The notes under the pieces are model-generated. The model searched no databases. It saw only the letters and a program-made list of their open reading frames with translations, and was not told the origin of the DNA. A DNA stretch of 64,000 nucleotides from Chitinophaga rupis (GTDB taxonomy: Bacteria > Bacteroidota > Bacteroidia > Chitinophagales > Chitinophagaceae), in the NCBI RefSeq assembly GCF_900109685.1, contig NZ_FOBB01000003.1, positions 372,001-436,000 on the forward strand. The letters are read 5' to 3'. This document shows positions 1-9,545 of this stretch, one piece after another (position 1 is the first letter of the stretch; each line of letters opens with the position of its first letter). A program made the position numbers and the translations under genes.

Positions 1-344
1 ATGTTATTGAACTCATTGGTAAGGCGCAGCGCGTACGCAGCATCTGCAATGTATTCATATGCATTATTGAAATTGCAGGCAGATAAAGGACCGCGCAGGA
101 AACGGATGTCCCAGCTATCGTCCCAGGTAAAATTCTTATAGCCCGGGCGTATGCCGGTGCCAAACACGATCTTTCTTTTATTACCCAGCTCTTTGAATAA
201 GGGCGAACCGTTATACAAAATGGAGCCAATGCCAATGAAGGCATCATTGTCAGGCTTTTCTTCCCCAAACAGCTTGGGCCACAACCAGCCATTCAGGTCA
301 TCCCCAAAATTTCCCTTCGGATCTTTGTAATAGATATAGTTCAC
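1..344 (-). CDS. polysaccharide pyruvyltransferase, 3' part missing
   Basis: Only the first about 114 codons are present; the gene runs off the left edge. The N-terminus (YYKDPKGNFGDDLN, then FGTGIRPG and WDIRFLRGPLSA) matches the ExoV/CsaB-type polysaccharide pyruvyltransferase family, which adds a pyruvate ketal from phosphoenolpyruvate to a sugar of an exopolysaccharide. The start is taken as GTG at 344, because the family motif begins within a few residues and no in-frame ATG fits. That GTG overlaps the TGA of a 31-codon reading frame (GTGA), which suggests translational coupling. It is the last visible gene of the exopolysaccharide locus, just after a glycosyltransferase. Confidence 0.8.
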   Translation of the reverse strand, partial: MNYIYYKDPKGNFGDDLNGWLWPKLFGEEKPDNDAFIGIGSILYNGSPLFKELGNKRKIVFGTGIRPGYKNFTWDDSWDIRFLRGPLSACNFNNAYEYIADAAYALRLTNEFNN

Positions 345-436
345 TTGAAAAACTTTAAATTTTCTAATAACCGCGCGGCATGGGCCACCGGCTGTGGTGT
401 ATTCGGTATTCGGTAATTAATATCTTTTATAAACAT
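341..436 (-). CDS. 31-residue reading frame before the pyruvyltransferase
   Basis: An ATG at 436, preceded by GAAGGAAAG, opens a 31-codon frame whose TGA overlaps the GTG start of the pyruvyltransferase. No family is recognised. Part of it is built from the repeated word ACCGAAT, like the word repeats in other spacers of this window. It may therefore be translated spacer that couples the two genes rather than a real peptide gene. Confidence 0.25.
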   Translation of the reverse strand: MFIKDINYRIPNTPQPVAHAARLLENLKFFK

Positions 437-446
437 GCTTTCCTTC

Positions 447-1601
447 TCACGAAAACACCTCACTGCTGCTGGCAGCAAATTGAACGGCGTATTGCGAGGC
501 TATCCAGTTGGTAAAATCCACGGAACGGCGGTCCCAGCTATGTTCATCTATGCTCACATCCGTTTTCTGCAGCTTACCATCGGCCAGCGCAGCAATTAGT
601 TTCGACAGGGTTTCAGGTTGGGTAGTATCAAAGTAATTGCCTTCATCACCGAATATTTCCTTAGGCTCCCCGATCTTACTGGTGAAGATGGGTTTCTTGA
701 AAGGGATGTACATATAGATCTTGCTGGGGCAACGTGCCCAGTCCTGTACAGTATCATTTAGAGGGGAGATAAAAGCATCTGCTCTTTCAAAGTAAGAGCT
801 TAGCTCATTTTCTTCAGTATAGCCTTTGAACTCAATATATTTTTCCAGCTGATGCTGTTGTACATAGGTCTTTGCTTCTTCCAGGTGGCGGCCCCTGCCC
901 AGTAACAGCAGCTTTACATTCGGGCGTTCCTTCACTATTTGCTCCACTGCCTGCAGCATGGTGAACAGCCCGTAGTTACGGGTCATGGTGCCCATGTATA
1001 ACAGCACGGTGTTATTTTTATAACGTTCGTTCAGATGATCCAGCAATATCTTTGGAGAATCTATAACCTCAGTATTAAATGCGTAGGGAGAATACAGGAT
1101 GGGTAGCTTCTTTTTCATAAGCTGCTTAGCCATTTTATGATATTCCCGTTCCAGGTAGCGGCTGGCGCACAGCAACCCATCCGCATAAGAAACGGAATAA
1201 TATTCCAGCGCACGCAGGGCTATTTTGCGCAGCCCTTTGTTATCGGGTATGGCAGAGGCCAGCTCAGAATGCTCTATCAGGATCCTGGTTTTTGATTGCA
1301 GCTTGCTTTTAATAATACGGTTGCGGAAGCTGAAAGAGCAGAAGTAAATAAAATCAGGACGGATCCTGTTCACCAGGTCGGTCTTCAGCTGCACTTCTTC
1401 TTTGGCGGAACACTCTTTGTAAAAATGTACCTCCACGTTTTCATTACATTCAATGGCAATACGGTTCCGGTTCTCCTCACTGTCCAGGGCAATAATAGAT
1501 ACTTCCCATCCCAGGGACTGCAAGGGGTTAGCCATTCCCAGCGCCCTTTTCATGGTAGCTATTGATTTAATATCGCCCAGCGTAATGAAACATATTTTCA
1601 T
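447..1601 (-). CDS. glycosyltransferase family 4 (exopolysaccharide)
   Basis: Predicted cytoplasmic GT-B glycosyltransferase that adds one sugar to the lipid-linked repeat unit. The start is placed at the ATG at 1601 (MKICFITLGDI); a longer frame exists only through a TTG. The C-terminal half has the GT4 layout: a beta strand with LLYMGTMTRNYG, then LLLLGRGRHLEEA, EFKGYTEENELSSYFERADAFISPL and the acidic nucleotide-sugar region KIYMYIPFKKPIFTSKIGEPKEIF. About 384 residues is normal for the family. It lies 60 bases downstream of the Wzy-like gene in the same operon. The donor sugar and acceptor cannot be told from the sequence. Confidence 0.85.
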   Translation of the reverse strand: MKICFITLGDIKSIATMKRALGMANPLQSLGWEVSIIALDSEENRNRIAIECNENVEVHFYKECSAKEEVQLKTDLVNRIRPDFIYFCSFSFRNRIIKSKLQSKTRILIEHSELASAIPDNKGLRKIALRALEYYSVSYADGLLCASRYLEREYHKMAKQLMKKKLPILYSPYAFNTEVIDSPKILLDHLNERYKNNTVLLYMGTMTRNYGLFTMLQAVEQIVKERPNVKLLLLGRGRHLEEAKTYVQQHQLEKYIEFKGYTEENELSSYFERADAFISPLNDTVQDWARCPSKIYMYIPFKKPIFTSKIGEPKEIFGDEGNYFDTTQPETLSKLIAALADGKLQKTDVSIDEHSWDRRSVDFTNWIASQYAVQFAASSSEVFS

Positions 1602-1661
1602 CTGAAAAAATTTATACGGTTTAGTCAATTATTCACCTGTCGTTTTCACCATTCATTCGTC

Positions 1662-2939
1662 TTAGTTCAGCAGCAGTGGCTCCTTTTCTGCTTCATCCAC
1701 CGGCTGCTCCTCATCCTCATCATCTTCCACATTAGGGCCATACAGCCAGTCATAATACCCGTTCATGAGTATACAGCCGGTAACCGGTATGGTAAACCGC
1801 AAATGCTGGAAGGGCGAGAACAGGAAGGTCCATAGCAGCCCAATGGTCAGCATTACATATAGCGGGTACAGGTTGGAATCCTGCGCGTGTAATACCAGCG
1901 TAAAGGCCATTTTCATGAGCCACCAGAAAATGAGGAATACGGCAATAAAACCGCCGATGCCGCAGCTGATCCAGCCGCCCATGAGCACAGAGTGGCTGGG
2001 TATGTAACGGTCCACGGAGTCGGCCTTCTTCAGGTCAAACTCACCGGTGCCCTCATCCTGGTATGATAATACGATCTTGTAATACTTCAGGTCTTTATCC
2101 AGCGCCCAGGAGCCATGGCCAAACAAAGGCTTATCGCCAATAGCGGTAATGGCCGCAAAGGTTTCACCACGGCCTGTTACCAGCAATTCAAAAGGATTAT
2201 ACGGGTTGTCCAGGCGCTTTATCTGGCTGCTGGAGTGCCCGCCTCCTATCTCATTACTAAGCACGGCATTCACGTAAAACACATAGGCCATTTCAAATAC
2301 CGTAGCGCCTATGAATAGTATGGCAAAGATTTTTTGCCGGGTAATGCGTATACCGCGCGACATTACATAAATAATACCGGCGCCTACAAAGAACAGCATA
2401 CCGGTGGAACGCGCATCATTGGCAAAACAGAGCAAACAGGCACAGGCCATAATGCCCATCATCAGCATTATTTTCCCCCGCTTGTACAGGTACACGGCTA
2501 TTAATTGTAATGCAGATGCTATAATAGGAACGATCTTAAACTTAAAGAACGACATGTCCGAATCCACAATATCATCCGTGAAGAGGATATTCTTGATCAT
2601 GGCAAAGAAGATATAGGTCATGACCGCAGATTCGGTATCCATCATTCTGAACAGCACTATAAAAGATATGATAGACATGATGGTGCCGGCCCAGCCACGC
2701 AAAAAGTTCTGCATGGAGTTATGCACTACAAATACATCCGTAATAAACTGGAACAGCAGCAGGGCCAGCAGCGCATAAACGATCTTCCGCAAATAGGGAT
2801 AATCTTTAAAATCGCGGGCCTTAAAGGTAAAGGGCAGGGATAGCAACGCAACGATCTCGTTCCCTTTCAGCTGGCCTACCAGGGGAACATTCAGTGCGCT
2901 TCCCAGCGCATATGCCGCAATTTTGATCTTTTTAAACAT
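1662..2939 (-). CDS. Wzy-like O-antigen/exopolysaccharide polymerase
   Basis: A 425-residue, very hydrophobic protein with about ten to twelve predicted membrane segments, a large loop between roughly residues 220 and 300 that includes GRGETF and FGHGSW, and a charged acidic C-terminal tail (EDDEDEEQPVDEAEKEP). This is the layout of Wzy/WaaL-type proteins, which join lipid-linked repeat units at the periplasmic face of the inner membrane. Sequence conservation in this group is low, so the call rests on topology, the large loop and position between two glycosyltransferases. It could instead be a ligase of the same superfamily. Spacing to the preceding gene is 9 bases. Confidence 0.7.
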   Translation of the reverse strand: MFKKIKIAAYALGSALNVPLVGQLKGNEIVALLSLPFTFKARDFKDYPYLRKIVYALLALLLFQFITDVFVVHNSMQNFLRGWAGTIMSIISFIVLFRMMDTESAVMTYIFFAMIKNILFTDDIVDSDMSFFKFKIVPIIASALQLIAVYLYKRGKIMLMMGIMACACLLCFANDARSTGMLFFVGAGIIYVMSRGIRITRQKIFAILFIGATVFEMAYVFYVNAVLSNEIGGGHSSSQIKRLDNPYNPFELLVTGRGETFAAITAIGDKPLFGHGSWALDKDLKYYKIVLSYQDEGTGEFDLKKADSVDRYIPSHSVLMGGWISCGIGGFIAVFLIFWWLMKMAFTLVLHAQDSNLYPLYVMLTIGLLWTFLFSPFQHLRFTIPVTGCILMNGYYDWLYGPNVEDDEDEEQPVDEAEKEPLLLN

Positions 2940-2948
2940 CAGGTTCTT

Positions 2949-4130
2949 TTAACTGTTCACCATTTCACTTTTCACTTTCACCTTTGTTCCTCCCTGGCCA
3001 TACAGTGTGTAGTTCAGCACCTGTTGCAGGCGCTGGGTGTTAACATCCGCACTGTATTCACGCATAAAATCCGCTCTTAATGCTTCTCCTATTGCTGCAT
3101 CCCCATTGAAACTGAGGATCACTTTTTTAAATTCTTCCGGCGTATCGGCAATAATAAAATTCTTGCTGGCCACGCCTTCTACCCCCTTGGAAGTAGCGAG
3201 AATAGGCGTTCTCAGCGCCATGGCCTCCAGGCATTTTAGCCGGGTGCCGCTGCCATGCAGCAACGGAATAATTACACCGTTTGCTACTGATATATACCAC
3301 TTCACATCATCCACCTTACCCAATGCTGTTATATTCTTAAAGCTCTCTGCCCCGGTGATCTGTTTCAGCGCTTCTTTGGAGCGCCTGCCTACTAACCAAA
3401 TATCATACCTGTTGGCCAGCTCATCGTCCCAAACTTTTTCAATAAACCATTTCAGCCCCTGAAAGTTCATATACTGGCCAAAGTTGGCCGTCATTACCAA
3501 TACTTTAGGTTGTTTTTGCCCGGTGAGCGCATATTCCTTTTCATCCAGGAAATTGGGAACAAAGAAAACGCGCTCCTTCGGAATAAATTTTTCATGGTAC
3601 TTACGGTCATCCTCACTTACTACCAACAGGGCTGCAGCCTTTTTAAAGTACATGCGCTCATGCAGCTTTTCCAGCGTTAGCAGCTGAAAGCGGCGCAGCT
3701 TGGCAAACAGGTTGTTGGCGGGCACCTGCGCGGTGATCATGGGTTGCGCATTATGCGTGCCCAGCACCACCTCTATACCGCGGGAATTAAAATATTGTAT
3801 ATAATGGCCTATGTAACCATAGTCCAGCACTGCTACATCAATGGTATATTTTTCACATACCTCGTTAAACAGCTGCAGCACTTTGTTAGAGCGCTGGAAA
3901 TAATTTTTACCGGCAATACGGTCCAGCAGGTCAAAATGCTTTTTCGGATGCGTGTAATATACTACATTGGGTATCTGGTAATTGGCCAGGTCCGTGTTCT
4001 CCTCATTCTGGATCAGCGCTATAATCTGGTGGCCCAGGCTGGCCAGGGCTTTGATCAGGTAATAGCTCCTGATCTTTTCTCCGCCATTGGCCGGAAAGGG
4101 TGATATGTCTGTGTAGAATAATATATTCAT
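2949..4130 (-). CDS. glycosyltransferase family 4 (exopolysaccharide)
   Basis: GT-B glycosyltransferase of about 393 residues. The start is taken at the ATG at 4130 (MNILFYTDISPFPANGGEKIR) because it is preceded by AAGAAGGAAT; the longer frame opens with TTG inside the flippase gene. The N-terminus has the glycine-rich acceptor loop (PANGGEKIRSYYL). The C-terminal half has IPLLHGSGTRLKCLEAMALRTPILATSKGVEGV, the donor-binding E-x7-E-type region of WcaI/RfaB-like enzymes. It starts 11 bases after the flippase stop, so it is very likely co-transcribed. Sugar specificity is not predictable. Confidence 0.85.
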   Translation of the reverse strand: MNILFYTDISPFPANGGEKIRSYYLIKALASLGHQIIALIQNEENTDLANYQIPNVVYYTHPKKHFDLLDRIAGKNYFQRSNKVLQLFNEVCEKYTIDVAVLDYGYIGHYIQYFNSRGIEVVLGTHNAQPMITAQVPANNLFAKLRRFQLLTLEKLHERMYFKKAAALLVVSEDDRKYHEKFIPKERVFFVPNFLDEKEYALTGQKQPKVLVMTANFGQYMNFQGLKWFIEKVWDDELANRYDIWLVGRRSKEALKQITGAESFKNITALGKVDDVKWYISVANGVIIPLLHGSGTRLKCLEAMALRTPILATSKGVEGVASKNFIIADTPEEFKKVILSFNGDAAIGEALRADFMREYSADVNTQRLQQVLNYTLYGQGGTKVKVKSEMVNS

Positions 4131-4141
4131 ATTCCTTCTTA

Positions 4142-5695
4142 TCAATTAGCCTTTGCAACCGGCAATCTGATGGGTAACTTGGAAAGTAACTTCATTATGA
4201 TCCCTTCTATCTTCTCCTGTTCATAAGCCGTTAAGCCCAGGAACTTCACACATATAAAAATAGATAAGCTGCTTACAGCGCCGGTTACCAGCAACCGTAC
4301 AAAACCCGGGTGCATTACCAGCTGCGGCAGCAGCGAGATGCCAAAGGCCAGCACCACGGGCATGAGCGAAGTAAGTACGCCTTTGCGTAAATAATCGCCT
4401 ATTGCTAAGCCGGTGAGCTTATGTGCGGCCAGCACCCGGTAGCTGCAGGTAATGGCTTCTATACAAATGGCGCTTACCAGCACAACGTGCGGCGGCATGC
4501 CTGCTTTTAACAAAAAGTATGATACCGGTAAGTTCAGCATCAGTAACAAGCTTACCACCACCTGGTATACCTTGATCCTGCCTACGGATTGTATGGCTAC
4601 CTGCAGCCCTACGGTAAGCTGTGTGATCAGCGATACTATAATGATCAGGCGGCAGAAAGCAATGGTATGATCCGGCACATTCTTCAGCCACAGCTTCAGA
4701 ATAATGGGCATTTCAATGATCACCGGTATGGAAAAGAACGATAACAGAAAAAAGGAGAACTTACTGGCTATCATGGCCAGTCGTAACATCCTGGGCCGGT
4801 CGCCCATGCCCTCGCTTTTAATAATCTGCGGGTTCAGGGATTGCAGCATGGTTACTGAAAAGTAGCTTAGCTGCGAATTTACCTGGTTGGCTATGCCGTA
4901 AGCGGCGTTAATAATTGCGCCAAAGAATACGTTTAAGATCATAGCCAGCCCCTGGTTACGTGCTACCACACTGCCTGCGCCAAACATATTCCAGCCTGCG
5001 TAGGAAAACATTTCCCTTAACAGCCCTTTATTGAAATATTTGCGCACCTTCACCCGTGCCTCCTGGTATTTGGAAGAGCAGTACGTGCGTTTAATGATAA
5101 GGGAGATCACCGTCACAGCCGCTGTTAACGCGCCGTATATGATCAGCTTATCATATCCTGTGTACTGCAGGTAAATAGCGATGCCCAGCTTAGCCAGCGC
5201 TTCCCAGATGCCGATGGCTGCTATCAGGAACATATTTTCCCGTGCATTCAGCGTAGCATCATACGGTACGGAAACAATGGTAAAAAAGGTGCTGATCACC
5301 GTAAAATGAAATATTATTTTGGCGGTGCCCAACCTCGCTGCAGGTATATTCAATACCCGCTCAAAAAAGTACATCCCTGCCACCTCAAATATTATAACCA
5401 GCGTGATGCCCATCAGAAAATGGAGCAGCACGCTGGAGTTGAATACCTGTTTTAATTTTTCCTGGTCGCCGGCGCCTATATAAAAAGAAAGGTACCGTTG
5501 GGTGGAAATGGTCATGGCCACATTTAAAAAGGAAAGCATTACAATAACGCCGCTTACCAGGTTAAAAATGCCATAATCTTCTGCGCCCAGCGCATTTAAT
5601 ACAAGGCGGGTTGCATACAATGCAATAAACATTGTAATTAACATCCGCCCATACAGTGCGCCTGTGTTTAATACTACCCGGTTTGCTGCTTGCAT
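4142..5695 (-). CDS. Wzx-like polysaccharide flippase (MOP superfamily)
   Basis: A 517-residue integral membrane protein with about 12 to 14 predicted helices. It begins NRVVLNTGALYGRMLITMFIALYATRLVLNALGAEDYGIFNL, the usual opening of the polysaccharide biosynthesis (RfbX/Wzx) family. Members flip undecaprenyl-diphosphate-linked repeat units across the inner membrane for Wzy-dependent polymerisation. It sits between gmd and two glycosyltransferases, which supports the role. The next gene begins within a few bases of its stop. No truncation is seen. Confidence 0.85.
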   Translation of the reverse strand: MQAANRVVLNTGALYGRMLITMFIALYATRLVLNALGAEDYGIFNLVSGVIVMLSFLNVAMTISTQRYLSFYIGAGDQEKLKQVFNSSVLLHFLMGITLVIIFEVAGMYFFERVLNIPAARLGTAKIIFHFTVISTFFTIVSVPYDATLNARENMFLIAAIGIWEALAKLGIAIYLQYTGYDKLIIYGALTAAVTVISLIIKRTYCSSKYQEARVKVRKYFNKGLLREMFSYAGWNMFGAGSVVARNQGLAMILNVFFGAIINAAYGIANQVNSQLSYFSVTMLQSLNPQIIKSEGMGDRPRMLRLAMIASKFSFFLLSFFSIPVIIEMPIILKLWLKNVPDHTIAFCRLIIIVSLITQLTVGLQVAIQSVGRIKVYQVVVSLLLMLNLPVSYFLLKAGMPPHVVLVSAICIEAITCSYRVLAAHKLTGLAIGDYLRKGVLTSLMPVVLAFGISLLPQLVMHPGFVRLLVTGAVSSLSIFICVKFLGLTAYEQEKIEGIIMKLLSKLPIRLPVAKAN

Positions 5696-5746
5696 TTACT
5701 AGCTATTGTTTTCCAGTTCCACTTTTAACCTTATACCCAAACTGAG

Positions 5747-6844
5747 TTATCCTACCAGGTGTTCCCACTGTGTTACATCTTTTTTACGGAACAATTGCAC
5801 GTCGCTGGCTACCATTTCTTTTACCAGGGCAGGCAGGTCGTATTTAGGTTCCCAGCCTAATTTGGTTTTTGATTTGGTGGGATCGCCTATCAGCAGCTCT
5901 ACTTCCGTAGGACGGAAATACCGCGGATCTACCGCTACCACTTCCTTACCTATTTCCAGCTGATATTCTTCATTATTGCAGGCAGCTATTACGCCTTTTT
6001 CTTCCACGCCTTCGCCGGTGAATTTTACTTCAATACCCAGTTCTGCAAACGACATGCGAACGAAATCACGTACAGGCGTAGTAATGCCGGTAGCAATTAC
6101 ATAATCTTCCGCAACATCCTGCTGCAGTATGCGCCACATAGCCTCTACATAATCTTTTGCATGGCCCCAGTCGCGGCGGGCATCCAGGTTACCTAAGTAC
6201 AGTTTATCCTGCAGGCCCAGTGCAATAGCAGCTACGCCACGGGTAATTTTACGGGTTACAAAAGTTTCGCCACGCAGCGGGCTTTCATGGTTGAACAGAA
6301 TACCGTTGCAGGCATACATACCATATGCTTCGCGGTAGTTCACCGTGATCCAGTATGCATACAGCTTAGCTACTGCATACGGGCTGCGGGGGTAAAAAGG
6401 AGTGGTTTCCTTCTGCGGTACTTCCTGTACTAAACCATACAGCTCTGAAGTGCTGGCCTGGTAAATACGGGTCTTTTTCTCCAGCTTCAGGATGCGCAGG
6501 GCTTCCAGTAAACGTAAAGTGCCAATACCGTCTGCATTTGCAGTGTATTCCGGAGTATCAAAGCTTACTTTCACATGGCTCATAGCAGCCAGGTTATAGA
6601 TCTCATCGGGCTGTGTTTCCTGGATAATACGGATCAGGTTAGTACTGTCGGTCATATCACCATAGTGTAAGCGGAAACGCACGTTATCGCTGTGCGGGTC
6701 CTGGTACAGGTGATCAATACGTTCCGTGTTGATAAGGGATGCGCGGCGCTTTACACCATGCACCATGTATCCTTTTTCCAGCAACAGCTCTGCCAGATAG
6801 GCGCCATCTTGTCCTGTGATACCGGTAATTAAGGCAACTTTCAT
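5747..6844 (-). CDS. gmd: GDP-mannose 4,6-dehydratase
   Basis: Converts GDP-D-mannose to GDP-4-dehydro-6-deoxy-D-mannose, the first committed step to GDP-L-fucose. The extended short-chain dehydrogenase fold is clear: [19 protein letters not shown] for NADP binding at the N-terminus, the active-site segment STSELYG near residue 130, and the catalytic YxxxK in SPYAVAK, followed by [21 protein letters not shown], which is diagnostic for Gmd. The 365-residue length is typical. With manC and fcl nearby the pathway from mannose-1-phosphate to GDP-fucose is complete. Confidence 0.96.
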   Translation of the reverse strand: MKVALITGITGQDGAYLAELLLEKGYMVHGVKRRASLINTERIDHLYQDPHSDNVRFRLHYGDMTDSTNLIRIIQETQPDEIYNLAAMSHVKVSFDTPEYTANADGIGTLRLLEALRILKLEKKTRIYQASTSELYGLVQEVPQKETTPFYPRSPYAVAKLYAYWITVNYREAYGMYACNGILFNHESPLRGETFVTRKITRGVAAIALGLQDKLYLGNLDARRDWGHAKDYVEAMWRILQQDVAEDYVIATGITTPVRDFVRMSFAELGIEVKFTGEGVEEKGVIAACNNEEYQLEIGKEVVAVDPRYFRPTEVELLIGDPTKSKTKLGWEPKYDLPALVKEMVASDVQLFRKKDVTQWEHLVG

Positions 6845-6891
6845 ATTCGATTTTGTTTTATAAAAATATTTACTGAGGAGGGAGCAACCTC

Positions 6892-6923
6892 TTATTAACT
6901 ATTAATTCTTAATTATTAATTCC
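6892..6923. repeat. AT-rich word repeat after ugd
   Basis: The spacer between ugd and gmd holds ATTAATTCTTAATTATTAATT-type words. Bases 6892-6915 form a 24-base string that is identical to 32591-32614, which overlaps the 3' end of the ytxJ gene. Both copies lie directly at the stop codon side of a minus-strand gene. Similar but shorter words occur at 9374-9396. Confidence 0.7.
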
Positions 6924-6928
6924 ATCAA

Positions 6929-8272
6929 TTAAACCAGCACAGTTGTACTATTCGTGCGGGCCAAACCAATGCCGTAGTATATAAAGCCTTTCTTCTGCAG
7001 CGTTACATCATCATAAATATTACGGCCGTCAAACACTACCGCTGCTTTCACGGAGTCTTTAATACGGTTCCAGTCCGGCAGGCGGAACTCATTCCACTCT
7101 GTTACCAGCACTATACCATCTGCTCCGTTGGCAGCATCATACAGGTCGGTACCCCAGGTTACGCGCTCGCCCAGCTCTTTCTTGGCTTCATGCATAGCTA
7201 CCGGATCAAACACCCGCACTTTTGCGCCGGCGTTTAACAAAGCCTCTATCAGCACAATGGATGGCGCTTCGCGCATATCATCCGTATTAGGCTTAAAGGA
7301 TAAACCCCAGATGGCAAAGGTTTTGCCCTGCAGGTCGCTCTCAAAATGACGGTCTATTTTGTTGAACATTACTTTCTTCTGATCTTCATTCACCGCTTCT
7401 ACGCTTTCCAGTATGCGCATAGCGTGGCCATACTCTTTACCGGTACGTACCAGCGCCTTCACATCCTTGGGAAAGCAGGAGCCGCCGTAACCAATACCGG
7501 GATATATAAAGCGGTCGCCTATACGCGGATCGCTGCCAATACCTTTGCGCACCTTGTTCACATCCGCACCGGTCAGCTCGCACAGGTTGGCAATATCATT
7601 CATGAAAGATATTTTGGTAGCCAGCATAGCGTTGGCGGCATACTTGGTCATTTCTGCAGAAGCAATGTCCATGAATACAATAGGACGGCCGTTCAGCACA
7701 AAGGGATGATACAGGTTCTCCAGCACCTGCTGCGCTTTTTCTGTGTTCACACCTACTACAATACGGTCGGGCTTCATAAAGTCGGCCACCGCAGCACCTT
7801 CTTTCAGGAACTCAGGGTTAGAGGCTACATCATAATCCAGCAGCTGGTCCCTTTCCTGTAAGGCCTGTTTAATGGCGCGGTTCACTTTCACTGCGGTACC
7901 AACTGGTACAGTGCTCTTGGTAACCACTACCAGGTAATTGGTCATAGAAGCGCCTATTTCCTTAGCTACCTGCAGTACATATTTCAGGTCAGCGCTGCCA
8001 TCTTCACCGGGAGGGGTGCCTACGGCAATAAATGCCAGCTCAGCGCCCGGTATTACAGATGCCAGATCTGTGCTGAAGGACAGGCGGCCGTTCTGAAAGT
8101 TGCGGTGTACCACTTCTTCCAGGCCCGGCTCATATATGGGTAAAATTCCGTTCTGCAGATCTTTGATCTTGGCTTCATTCACATCCACACACACTACATT
8201 GGTGCCTACTTCTGCCAGGCAGGCGCCAGTCACTAATCCTACATATCCTGTTCCTACAACTATTACTTTCAT
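6929..8272 (-). CDS. ugd: UDP-glucose 6-dehydrogenase
   Basis: Oxidises UDP-glucose to UDP-glucuronate with two NAD+. The N-terminal Rossmann motif is VVGTGYVGLVTGACLAEVG, the central helical domain follows, and the catalytic cysteine is Cys266 in GYGGSCFPKDVKAL. The C-terminal UDP-binding domain contains WGLSFKPNTDDMREAPS. The 447-residue length is standard. Placement between fcl and gmd suggests that glucuronate is part of the exopolysaccharide. The flanking spacers carry word repeats on both sides. Confidence 0.96.
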   Translation of the reverse strand: MKVIVVGTGYVGLVTGACLAEVGTNVVCVDVNEAKIKDLQNGILPIYEPGLEEVVHRNFQNGRLSFSTDLASVIPGAELAFIAVGTPPGEDGSADLKYVLQVAKEIGASMTNYLVVVTKSTVPVGTAVKVNRAIKQALQERDQLLDYDVASNPEFLKEGAAVADFMKPDRIVVGVNTEKAQQVLENLYHPFVLNGRPIVFMDIASAEMTKYAANAMLATKISFMNDIANLCELTGADVNKVRKGIGSDPRIGDRFIYPGIGYGGSCFPKDVKALVRTGKEYGHAMRILESVEAVNEDQKKVMFNKIDRHFESDLQGKTFAIWGLSFKPNTDDMREAPSIVLIEALLNAGAKVRVFDPVAMHEAKKELGERVTWGTDLYDAANGADGIVLVTEWNEFRLPDWNRIKDSVKAAVVFDGRNIYDDVTLQKKGFIYYGIGLARTNSTTVLV

Positions 8273-8303
8273 GTTTCAGGTTGTTTTTGGGTAGTCAATT
8301 ATT

Positions 8304-8422
8304 AATTACGAATTATTCAATTACGAATTACAAATGTTAATGCCTGCTGTTATACGAATAATCAATTACGTTTGTTCACTGTCCCACTCCATTCGTAATT
8401 CGTAATTGAATAATTCGTAATT
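8304..8422. repeat. inverted repeat with 32-base arms (AATTACGAATT family)
   Basis: The arms are 8304-8335 and 8391-8422; they are reverse complements with a single mismatch and enclose a 55-base loop. Each arm is itself made from the word AATTACG/CGTAATT repeated. The right arm is identical base for base to 30939-30970. The element fills most of the spacer between fcl (stop at 8427) and ugd (start at 8272). On RNA it would fold into a long hairpin. Confidence 0.85.
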
Positions 8423-8426
8423 CTAT

Positions 8427-9368
8427 TTATGCCAGTTGTGTCTGTTTTTTCTTCAGGTAGTCCGCATAAGCCATTTCTATGCCATCTTTTAACCCGGTGC
8501 TGTGCTGCCAGCCCAGGCTATGCAGCTTGGCTACATCCATCAGCTTGCGGGGAGTACCGTCCGGCATAGTGGTATCAAATACCAGCTCACCTTCAAAACC
8601 TACCACTTCTTTTACGGTTTCTGCCAGCTCGCGGATGGTCAGGTCTTCACCGGTACCAATATTTACCAGCTCCTTACCATCATAATGCAGCATCAGGTAC
8701 ACACAGGCATCTGCCAGGTCATCGGCATACAGGAATTCGCGTTTAGGCGTGCCCGTACCCCATATAGTTACATTGGCTGCTTTGCTTTCCTTGGCTTCAT
8801 GGAACTTGCGGATAAGCGCCGGCAGCACATGTGAATTTTCAGGATGGTAGTTATCACCTACGCCATACAGGTTGGTAGGCATAACGCTGATGAAGTTACA
8901 GCCGTATTGATCCCGGTAAGATTCGCACAGTTTAATACCGGCTATTTTGGCAATGGCGTAAGGTTCATTGGTATATTCCAGGGGACCGGTAAGCAGGCTG
9001 CTTTCCTGTAAAGGCTGGGGAGCCAGCTTGGGATAGATACAGGAGCTACCCAGGAACATGAGTTTAGTGGCCTGCTGCTGGTAAGCTGCATGTATAATGT
9101 TAGCTTCCATGATCAGGTTATCATACAAAAATTCTGCACGGTAAGTGTTATTGGCGTGTATACCGCCTACTTTGGCTGCAGCCAGGAATATAAAGTCCGG
9201 CTTTTCTGTTGCAAAAAATTCATTTACAGCAGCCTGGTTACGCAGGTCCAGCTCTGCAGACGTGCGGGTAATAATGTTCTGATAGCCTAAAGTTTCCAGT
9301 CTGCGCTTAATAGCACCACCCACCATTCCGCGATGGCCTGCGATGTAGATCTTATCCGTAAGGTTCAT
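8427..9368 (-). CDS. fcl: GDP-L-fucose synthase
   Basis: Epimerase/reductase (also called WcaG) that turns GDP-4-dehydro-6-deoxy-mannose into GDP-L-fucose with NADPH. Seen in the sequence: [16 protein letters not shown] nucleotide-binding loop, [15 protein letters not shown], the YxxxK pair in [14 protein letters not shown], and [21 protein letters not shown], all characteristic of the family. It is 313 residues, the usual length. The gene lies one position downstream of manC and upstream of ugd and gmd in the exopolysaccharide operon. Confidence 0.96.
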   Translation of the reverse strand: MNLTDKIYIAGHRGMVGGAIKRRLETLGYQNIITRTSAELDLRNQAAVNEFFATEKPDFIFLAAAKVGGIHANNTYRAEFLYDNLIMEANIIHAAYQQQATKLMFLGSSCIYPKLAPQPLQESSLLTGPLEYTNEPYAIAKIAGIKLCESYRDQYGCNFISVMPTNLYGVGDNYHPENSHVLPALIRKFHEAKESKAANVTIWGTGTPKREFLYADDLADACVYLMLHYDGKELVNIGTGEDLTIRELAETVKEVVGFEGELVFDTTMPDGTPRKLMDVAKLHSLGWQHSTGLKDGIEMAYADYLKKKQTQLA

Positions 9369-9545
9369 GTATAATAATAGTTAATAATTAATAATTAAGG
9401 AGCATGCTGTACAAAGGAATGAAAATTATCAATACTAACAGTTACAGCCAGGGCAAAGGGACTTCGGTTACTTTATTATACTGCTATACGATTATTAATT
9501 ATTCATTCTTTATTCAGTAGCAGCGGTGTACATCGGTTTCTTGTA

